Origin: a candidate division WWE3 bacterium
Lineage (GTDB): Bacteria > Patescibacteriota > WWE3 > UBA101185 > UBA10185
Reading direction: 5' to 3'
Assembly: GCA_020427865.1 (NCBI GenBank)
Contig: JAGQNX010000061.1
Location: forward strand, 1-5,153
DNA: 5,153 nucleotides
Part shown: positions 1-4,172 of the stretch, one piece after another
Position numbering within the stretch: position 1 is the stretch's first letter
Layout: the number at the start of each line of letters is the position of its first letter
The notes under the pieces: model-generated
What the model was told of the DNA's origin: nothing
Databases searched by the model: none
Seen by the model: the letters and a program-made list of their open reading frames with translations, nothing else
Translations under genes and position numbers: made by a program

Positions 1-2
1 GC

Positions 3-332
3 CCTTCTACCGACTTTTCACTTACAGAAAACATAATAGAAAACATAGAAACTCACAAAAAAGAGATTGACGACTTAATCCAACAAAATGCACCCGAGTG
101 GCCAATAGACAAAATTTCTAAAGTGGACCTAACAATTTTAAGAATAGCAGTAAGTGAAATACTTTTTACAGATCTACCTAACAAAGTGGCTGTAGATGAG
201 GCTATAGAGCTTGCTAAAGAGTTTGGGAACGATACATCAAGTAAGTTCATTAATGGGGTGTTAGGAACGATTATAGAGCAAGATAACAGTCCCAAAGTGC
301 ATACCACAATAGAAACTGTGTTAGAAAAATAA
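3..332 (+). CDS. nusB: Transcription antitermination factor NusB, C-terminal part (5' end outside window)
   Basis: The reading frame is open from the window edge and gives the last 109 residues of NusB; the start lies upstream. NusB is an all-helical RNA-binding protein that pairs with NusE (ribosomal protein S10) on boxA RNA and supports antitermination and folding of rRNA transcripts. Family features in the fragment are the W-x-I-D-x-I-x-x-V-D segment at about residues 33-42, LRIAVSEIL at 46-54, the VAVDEAIELAKEFG helix at 62-75, and the closing KFINGVLG at 81-88. These match the second half of the NusB fold in order and spacing, so the assignment is firm. The residues after the last conserved helix form a short variable tail. 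A 79-base gap separates it from the ACP-like gene, and no hairpin terminator is visible there, so transcription may read through into acp and rnc. Confidence 0.93.
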   Translation, partial: PSTDFSLTENIIENIETHKKEIDDLIQQNAPEWPIDKISKVDLTILRIAVSEILFTDLPNKVAVDEAIELAKEFGNDTSSKFINGVLGTIIEQDNSPKVHTTIETVLEK

Positions 333-335
333 ATT

Positions 336-369
336 TATAATTGACAAAGCTATAAAAACATCTTAAAAA
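336..369 (+). promoter_or_regulatory. Possible promoter for the ACP-like gene and rnc
   Basis: The gap after nusB contains a perfect -35 hexamer TTGACA at 341-346. Seventeen bases further is a weak -10 match, TAAAAA, at 364-369 (four of six positions). Overlapping it at 336-341 is a perfect TATAAT, but it has only a poor -35 candidate upstream near 313-318. Either element could start transcription of the ACP-like gene and rnc. The region is AT-rich, so chance matches are likely, and I cannot choose between the two arrangements by eye. Confidence 0.4.
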
Positions 370-401
370 GACTTGTAACTTATTTTTAATAACAATTTAA
401 C

Positions 402-406
402 AGGAG
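402..406 (+). promoter_or_regulatory. Strong Shine-Dalgarno site of the ACP-like gene
   Basis: AGGAG stands five bases before the ATG at 412, which is close to ideal and fixes the start of the ACP-like gene. It is the best ribosome binding site in the window. rpsP, khpA, trmD and pilN have no comparable sequence before their starts, and pilO has a moderate one. This suggests that the ACP-like protein is translated efficiently. Confidence 0.75.
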
Positions 407-411
407 TAAAA

Positions 412-813
412 ATGCAAAACTATTACACAACAATTTCAAAATTATTAACCAATAAATTTGGTGTAGATCCTTCAGATATTAATCCAGATGCAGAATTTGA
501 AGCAGACTTAAATATTGGTCCAATGGAACTAAGCGAACTAATCGAACACTTAGAAGCAAAATATAACTTTTCTTTTAACGATGAAGATGAAGAAATAGAC
601 TTAGGTCTAGACTATGATACAGATGAAGAAGATGATACACACTATGACTCTGATGTCGATGAAGAAGATGATGATGACCCTGTACATGTAGATACTGATA
701 CTAATGAAGGGGGTACATACACACCCAGAGCGGGTAAAGCTGCAGTGTATGACACTTCCGAGATAGTAACCATAAATGATCTTGTAGAAGTGTTAGCGGA
801 GAAGTTAGAATAA
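412..813 (+). CDS. Acyl-carrier-protein-like protein lacking the phosphopantetheine serine, with acidic insert
   Basis: The 133-residue product matches acyl carrier protein at both ends. Residues 1-59 correspond to helices I to III, with LGV-like FGVDPSDI at 16-23, FEADL at 29-33 and ELIEHLEAKYNFSF at 42-55. Residues 118-132 (IVTINDLVEVLAEKL) match the final helix. In a normal ACP the DSL motif at the start of helix II carries 4'-phosphopantetheine on Ser; here the aligned residues are Gly36-Pro37-Met38, so the attachment site is gone. Between helices III and IV lies an extra stretch of about 55 residues, very rich in Asp and Glu (about 57-99), which explains the length against the usual 75-80. 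The AGGAG site supports the start at 412. The frame ends in tandem stops (TAA TAG), five bases before rnc. The acpP-rnc neighbourhood is common in bacteria, but this copy is unlikely to act in fatty acid synthesis. Its real role is unknown; a structural or regulatory partner role is an inference. Confidence 0.8.
   Translation: MQNYYTTISKLLTNKFGVDPSDINPDAEFEADLNIGPMELSELIEHLEAKYNFSFNDEDEEIDLGLDYDTDEEDDTHYDSDVDEEDDDDPVHVDTDTNEGGTYTPRAGKAAVYDTSEIVTINDLVEVLAEKLE
622..672 (+). repeat. In-frame 15-base direct repeat in the acidic insert
   Basis: The 15-mer GATGAAGAAGATGAT occurs exactly at 622-636 and again at 658-672, 36 bases apart and in the same reading frame. Each copy follows a similar ACTATGA stretch, giving two related protein units, YDTDEEDD and YDSDVDEEDDDD. 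A third, looser GATGAAGATGAAGAA lies just upstream at about 584-598. The pattern suggests that the insert grew by local duplication of acidic codons. It is coding sequence, not a mobile repeat. Confidence 0.75.
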
Positions 814-818
814 TAGCA

Positions 819-1514
819 ATGGATTTTGATTTTGCAGGCGTTGAAGAAATATTAGACATCAAAATAGAAGATAAAAGTTTATTTCAGACTGCGTTTACTC
901 ACAGATCATATTTAAACGAACACCAAGATTACAGTCTACCCTCTAATGAACGCTTAGAATTTTTAGGAGATGCGGTTTTACAACTAGTATCTTCCAAATA
1001 CCTATACAATAAGTACCCAGATCAACCAGAAGGCAAACTAACAAATTATAGGGCAGCAACGGTGTGCACCACGTCATTGGCAGAAGAATCTGAACGTCTA
1101 AATTACGGTAAATATTTACTGCTTTCCAACGGAGAAGATCAATCTGGAGGAAGAACAAGTGAATATATTTTGGCAAATACGTTCGAGGCGGTTTTAGGGG
1201 CATTATATATAGAAAAAGGAATAGAGTTTTGCCATAAATTTATAGAAAAAGAACTTTTATATAAAATAGAAGACATTGTAAAAAACGAACTGTACAAAGA
1301 TCCTAAATCTAAGTTTCAAGAGAAAGCACAAGAATTAAGAGGTATTACTCCAAATTATGAAGTGTTAGAATCTTGGGGAGCAGATCATGAAAGAACATTT
1401 AAAGTGGGAGTTTATTTAGAAAAACAGCTCTATGGGGAAGGCATAGGCAGCAGCAAGCAAAAGGCTCAACAGGAAGCTGCACAGAACGCATTGGACAAGC
1501 TTGAAAACGTTTGA
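819..1514 (+). CDS. rnc: Ribonuclease III
   Basis: RNase III cuts double-stranded RNA, chiefly rRNA precursors and some mRNAs, as a homodimer with Mg2+. The 231-residue protein has the usual length and order. The catalytic domain occupies about 5-150, with the signature NERLEFLGDAVL at 43-54 (metal and catalytic residues Glu44, Glu47, Asp51) and the EGKLTNYRA segment at 71-79. The second metal-binding segment is ILANTFEAVLGALY at 117-130. The double-stranded-RNA-binding domain follows at about 158-230 (DPKSKFQEKAQ, then KQKAQQEAAQNAL). One oddity is Asn120, where E. coli has Asp114; the partner Glu123 (E. coli Glu117) is kept, so activity is still likely. The ATG at 819 is five bases after the ACP-like stop, with GGAGAAG inside the upstream gene but rather far away, which suggests translational coupling. 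The TGA stop is followed at once by an in-frame TAA. Confidence 0.96.
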   Translation: MDFDFAGVEEILDIKIEDKSLFQTAFTHRSYLNEHQDYSLPSNERLEFLGDAVLQLVSSKYLYNKYPDQPEGKLTNYRAATVCTTSLAEESERLNYGKYLLLSNGEDQSGGRTSEYILANTFEAVLGALYIEKGIEFCHKFIEKELLYKIEDIVKNELYKDPKSKFQEKAQELRGITPNYEVLESWGADHERTFKVGVYLEKQLYGEGIGSSKQKAQQEAAQNALDKLENV

Positions 1515-1520
1515 TAAAAT
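1491..1520 (+). promoter_or_regulatory. Predicted extended -10 promoter of the rpsP-khpA-trmD operon
   Basis: TTGGAC at 1491-1496 resembles a -35 element. After an 18-base spacer comes TAAAAT at 1515-1520, one mismatch from TATAAT and preceded by the TG of an extended -10 at 1512-1513. The promoter lies in the last codons and stop of rnc. It would start transcription near 1527, about 25 bases before the rpsP ATG, so the ribosomal operon could be expressed separately from rnc. This is a by-eye prediction, but all three elements agree in spacing. Confidence 0.5.
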
Positions 1521-1527
1521 CTCATGC

Positions 1528-1542
1528 GTAGGTTGATCCTAC
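1528..1542 (+). other. Short hairpin in the rpsP leader
   Basis: GTAGG at 1528-1532 and CCTAC at 1538-1542 form a perfect five-base-pair stem around a TTGAT loop, directly after the predicted transcription start. It ends nine bases before the rpsP ATG and is followed by ATT repeats instead of a T-run, so it is not a typical terminator. It could protect the 5' end of the mRNA or influence rpsP translation. With only five pairs, chance cannot be excluded. Confidence 0.4.
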
Positions 1543-1551
1543 ATTATTATT

Positions 1552-1851
1552 ATGTCAGTAACAGTAAGACTAGTAAGAATAGGTAAAAAGTTTGCGCCAT
1601 CTTTTAAAGTTGTGGCAGCTAATACTAGAGGTAAAAGAAATGGAAAATACCTTGATGTATTGGGGCATTATAATCCATCCACTAAACCTGCAGATCTTAA
1701 TATAGATGCAGACAAGCTCGCAGAGTGGAAGGCAAAAGGCGCTATAGTATCTAAATCTGTTGCAGAATTAGAAACTGGCACGTACAAATTTAAACCCTAC
1801 AGGGGTAAAAAAGGAGCAGCTAGCGACGCTGCAAAAGAAAGCGAAAAATAA
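1552..1851 (+). CDS. rpsP: Small ribosomal subunit protein bS16
   Basis: bS16 binds 16S rRNA early in assembly of the 30S subunit and stabilises its body. The 99-residue product opens with the family signature: VTVRLVRIGKKFAPSFKVVAA at residues 3-23, then the RGKRNGKYLDVLGHYNP segment at 26-42. The segment around 51-72 (IDADKLAEWKAKGA, then VAEL) matches the helix near the end of the domain. After about residue 80 comes a basic and alanine-rich tail, variable in the family. The ATG at 1552 gives the expected N-terminus, although no Shine-Dalgarno site is visible in the AT-rich sequence before it. It is the first gene of a tight operon; khpA starts three bases after its TAA. Expression probably comes from the promoter inside the end of rnc. 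Confidence 0.96.
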   Translation: MSVTVRLVRIGKKFAPSFKVVAANTRGKRNGKYLDVLGHYNPSTKPADLNIDADKLAEWKAKGAIVSKSVAELETGTYKFKPYRGKKGAASDAAKESEK

Positions 1852-1854
1852 CAA

Positions 1855-2103
1855 ATGTTAGAATACGTAACATACATAATTAAACAAATTGTAGAGAGCC
1901 CAGATGCAGTAAAAGTAGAAGAATCTGTTCAAGATTTCGGTACACTTTACACAATCCACGTTAAACAATCAGATATGGGAAGAGTAATTGGTAAAGAAGG
2001 CAACACAATCAAAAGCATAAGAGCACTTGCTAAAGCAAAAGCTATTAAGGATAACCTTAGAATAAGAATTGACTTATTCGATCCAGAACGCGACAGCGAA
2101 TAA
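1855..2103 (+). CDS. khpA: KH-domain RNA-binding protein KhpA
   Basis: This small single-KH-domain protein has 82 residues, normal for KhpA. The RNA-binding GxxG loop is clear as GKEG at residues 46-49, inside DMGRVIGKEGNTIKSIR at 40-56. The N-terminal helix LEYVTYIIKQIVESPDAV matches the KhpA start, including the conserved SPD. In other bacteria KhpA forms homodimers, or heterodimers with KhpB, and binds many transcripts; roles in cell size control and RNA turnover are reported in Firmicutes. Its place between rpsP and trmD is a widely conserved arrangement and points to a translation-linked job. The start at 1855 lies three bases after the rpsP stop, and its own stop is three bases before trmD. 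No Shine-Dalgarno site is evident, so it is probably translated by coupling. Confidence 0.92.
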   Translation: MLEYVTYIIKQIVESPDAVKVEESVQDFGTLYTIHVKQSDMGRVIGKEGNTIKSIRALAKAKAIKDNLRIRIDLFDPERDSE

Positions 2104-2106
2104 TGC

Positions 2107-2766
2107 ATGATAACCTTTAACATCATAACTGTCCTCCCCAAACTAATAGAACAACACCTAAGTTACTTGCCTTATAACAGAGCGCAAGACTTAGGTGTTG
2201 CGCAGTTTAATATAGTAAATTTAAGAGATTATTCGATAGATAAGAGGGGCACGGTAGATGACAAAATGTTTGGGGGTGGCGTAGGAATGGTACTAAGAAT
2301 AGAACCTATTTATAACGCTATACAAGATATTATTAATACTCAAGGAAAACAGGATAGTATTATATTACTTTCACCAAGTGGTGAAAAATTCACACAAGAA
2401 CATGCAAACACATTTTCTAGGATAACAGACAATAAAGGTAAAAATATAACGTTGATTTGTGGCAGATACGAAGGGGTAGATCACAGAGTAGAAGAACACA
2501 TAGCTACATGCAAGATTTCTATAGGCGATTTTGTACTCTCCGGTGGGGAATTGCCAGCATTAACTGTTATAGAAGCCACTTTAAGACTACTACCAGGAGT
2601 ATTAGAGCAAGAAGCCACCTACAACGAAAGCCATAGCAGATTTAAACACGAACATCCATGCTATACAAGACCACAAGAGTTTAATGGATGGAAGGTACCA
2701 GAAGTACTACTTTCTGGAAATCATGCAGAAATTGAAAAATGGAAGCTTGCTAATTCTGATAAATAA
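2107..2766 (+). CDS. trmD: tRNA (guanine-N1-)-methyltransferase TrmD
   Basis: TrmD uses S-adenosylmethionine to methylate N1 of G37 next to the anticodon, which prevents +1 frameshifts. It works as a dimer with a trefoil-knot (SPOUT) fold. The 219-residue protein is somewhat shorter than the 230-255 common in the family. Visible motifs are VDDKMFGGGVGMVLR at 50-64, LLSPSGEKF at 87-95, ICGRYEGVDHRV at 117-128 and SIGDFVLSGGELPA at 138-151, the last two building the knot and cofactor pocket. They are followed by the linker NESHSRF at 173-179, CYTRP at 185-189 and GWKVPEVLLSGNHAEIEKW at 194-212. The usual PYGGGPGM reads MFGGGVGM here. The linker, where the general base Asp sits in E. coli (Asp169), seems to have Glu174 at that place, though the alignment is loose. 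It starts three bases after khpA; rimM is not between them and rplS does not follow. It ends 24 bases from the convergent pilO. Confidence 0.96.
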   Translation: MITFNIITVLPKLIEQHLSYLPYNRAQDLGVAQFNIVNLRDYSIDKRGTVDDKMFGGGVGMVLRIEPIYNAIQDIINTQGKQDSIILLSPSGEKFTQEHANTFSRITDNKGKNITLICGRYEGVDHRVEEHIATCKISIGDFVLSGGELPALTVIEATLRLLPGVLEQEATYNESHSRFKHEHPCYTRPQEFNGWKVPEVLLSGNHAEIEKWKLANSDK

Positions 2767-2790
2767 TCAATTTCAACTATTTTTTAGGGG
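2767..2790. other. Convergent trmD/pilO junction without a visible terminator
   Basis: Only 24 bases separate the stops of trmD (plus strand) and pilO (minus strand). There is a run of six T at 2780-2785 on the plus strand. The only inverted repeat before it is a weak six-base match (TTGAAA at 2733-2738 with TTTCAA at 2771-2776) across a loop of about 32 bases, too poor for an intrinsic terminator. The two transcripts may therefore overlap at their 3' ends. Confidence 0.5.
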
Positions 2791-3585
2791 TTATTGTGGT
2801 GTAGTTCCAGTACCAGTAGTACCCGAGGTAGAAGATGTTTCAGATGCACCTGTAGCTGCTTCATTTACTTCTTCATTAGTTAATTCTTCAGCATCAACTG
2901 TGTCATCAACTGTAGGTTCATAAAACTTTAGACCTTTAAGCTTATCCATAAAAGTCACAAAAGAGGCATCAGTAACATCAACCTCTATAGGGGAATCTGT
3001 AACAGCTTGGGAATCCACTACCAAGTATTGGGAGGATAGGGTAAAGGTAAACTCATAAAGATTCTCACTATCAGCAGAAGTGGAAGGGGAAAATCTAAAC
3101 ACATCTGTATTTACCAAACGTGCAGCATTTTCTAAATTTTCTAGAAAGTTGATAGCACTTTCGAAATCAGAATCAACACCTAAAGACACTAATACAGTTT
3201 CAAACTCAGCATTATCTAAAGAGCTTATAGGGGACACAGAACCAAAAGAGTAACCCATACGTGTAATTTTGATACCGGATATTTCGGCAACTTCTGTAAT
3301 TTGTGTTAATAGCTCAGGAATTTGAGGTTCAGAAATTAAAACCTTACTTACTAAATTAGAATTTTCTTCTACAGTAGTTTTAAAATCTAAAAGTTTCTCT
3401 AATTTAACAACCTTAGCTTCCAGTAGAGTAGCACGATCGCCAGTAGTGGTTTGCTCGGCTTCTAATTCTGGTACTTTAGAAATAGAAGGAAATATACCTA
3501 GTAGCAAAAGCAATACAGTAACCAATAAAGAAATTATAGGAACAATAAAATTTACAACGGTTTCCTTAAGATTATTTAAATTCAT
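2791..3585 (-). CDS. pilO: Type IV pilus assembly protein PilO-like, with Ser/Thr-rich tail
   Basis: The 264-residue product has the layout of PilO: a short cytoplasmic start, one membrane helix at about 13-32 (FIVPIISLLVTVLLLLLGIF), a coiled-coil-like stretch at about 38-75 and a ferredoxin-like domain. The segment EPQIPELLTQITEVAEISGI at 86-105 is typical of PilO. PilO pairs with PilN to join the cytoplasmic PilM and motor to the pilus fibre machinery in the inner membrane. After about residue 225 the chain becomes acidic, then Ser/Thr/Gly-rich to the end (about 243-264). This low-complexity tail would face the outside of the cytoplasmic membrane. The ATG at 3585 overlaps the pilN stop as ATGA, so the two are translationally coupled. 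No pilP follows; trmD converges instead. Assignment rests on the pilMN context and the visible layout, as PilO sequences are poorly conserved. Confidence 0.8.
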   Translation of the reverse strand: MNLNNLKETVVNFIVPIISLLVTVLLLLLGIFPSISKVPELEAEQTTTGDRATLLEAKVVKLEKLLDFKTTVEENSNLVSKVLISEPQIPELLTQITEVAEISGIKITRMGYSFGSVSPISSLDNAEFETVLVSLGVDSDFESAINFLENLENAARLVNTDVFRFSPSTSADSENLYEFTFTLSSQYLVVDSQAVTDSPIEVDVTDASFVTFMDKLKGLKFYEPTVDDTVDAEELTNEEVNEAATGASETSSTSGTTGTGTTPQ

Positions 3586-4166
3586 TGCTGTATTTCCTTT
3601 AACTTTGTAGGATCAAATGTTACAACCATAAAAAAATCGGCTTCATTTGTTTGAGGATTAAGTGTCACAGAATTTAAAACGGCTTCTGTAAATATACCAT
3701 TAACATTGTCTTCTTCAAATTTTTCTTCTAGCAAAGAATTTACAAAAGAAGAAATAGCTAAGTAATCCGTGGCTGTGCCATCTATAGATAAAGTGTTATT
3801 TACACTAACGTTCAAGGAAGACACCTCTACAGATTCAGGTACACGACGTAAAAATTCGTCCAGCATTACGGAGTATTCATTTCTGCTAGAATAAATCTCT
3901 CTTAAAACACGTACACGTGCATCTAGATTGCGAGCTTCTATTTCGATGGCGGATAGGCTCTCGATCCTAGAGCGGGCTTCAGAAATACGACGATTATTAC
4001 TGTTTACAGAACTACGTAAGGTAGCAATACGAACAAAATAATATCCGGCAACAACACTAGTAACCACTAAGAAAAAAATAGTAAGAACAGTACTTGTTCT
4101 AATAAGCTTAGACTGTCTTACAATCTCGGTATCTTGTTGTGGGATTAAATCTATACTTTGAGGCAT
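3582..4166 (-). CDS. pilN: Type IV pilus assembly protein PilN
   Basis: PilN is a bitopic inner-membrane protein whose short cytoplasmic tail docks into PilM while its outer domain pairs with PilO. The 194-residue product shows all parts: the PilM-binding motif near the N-terminus (IDLIP at residues 5-9, the usual form being INLLP), a membrane helix at about 25-47, a coiled coil at about 48-95 with many Arg and Glu, and a ferredoxin-like domain at about 100-194. Length is normal for the family. The ATG at 4166 places the docking motif at the expected distance from the start and lies six bases after the pilM stop. No clear Shine-Dalgarno site precedes it, so coupling to pilM is likely. The stop overlaps the pilO start by four bases. 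Confidence 0.88.
   Translation of the reverse strand: MPQSIDLIPQQDTEIVRQSKLIRTSTVLTIFFLVVTSVVAGYYFVRIATLRSSVNSNNRRISEARSRIESLSAIEIEARNLDARVRVLREIYSSRNEYSVMLDEFLRRVPESVEVSSLNVSVNNTLSIDGTATDYLAISSFVNSLLEEKFEEDNVNGIFTEAVLNSVTLNPQTNEADFFMVVTFDPTKLKEIQQ
3595..3600 (-). promoter_or_regulatory. Shine-Dalgarno site of pilO inside pilN
   Basis: Read on the minus strand, AAAGGA lies nine bases before the pilO ATG at 3585, within the last codons of pilN. Together with the ATGA overlap it supports this start and suggests both reinitiation and some independent ribosome loading. Confidence 0.5.
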
Positions 4167-4172
4167 GTTAGT

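Noticed and set aside
53..307. Open frame of 84 codons on the minus strand
   Set aside because: It lies entirely within nusB on the other strand and its protein resembles no family; the nusB frame explains the sequence.
943..1203. Open frame of 86 codons on the minus strand
   Set aside because: It is antisense to the catalytic core of rnc, whose conserved motifs account for the sequence.
1512..1517. TGA stops of rnc and pilN soon followed by an in-frame TAA, hinting at TGA recoded as glycine as in some Patescibacteria
   Set aside because: No gene here has an internal TGA and both TGA stops fall at the natural family ends. The nearby TAA codons are easily explained by the AT-rich sequence, so the standard code suffices.
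1528..1542. Leader hairpin as an rnc terminator or as an RNase III autoregulation site
   Set aside because: A T-run does not follow the stem, and five base pairs are far too few for an RNase III substrate.
1947..2141. Open frame of 64 codons on the minus strand
   Set aside because: It is antisense to the KH domain and the start of trmD, with no recognisable product.
2791..2850. Short repeated CCAGTA/GTAGTA pieces as a tandem repeat or CRISPR-like element
   Set aside because: They are codons of the Thr/Gly/Ser-rich PilO tail read on the other strand; there is no regular spacer structure.
2684..2923. Open frame of 79 codons on the plus strand across the trmD/pilO junction
   Set aside because: It is out of frame with trmD at its start and antisense to the low-complexity PilO tail, which explains its Val/Ser-rich composition.
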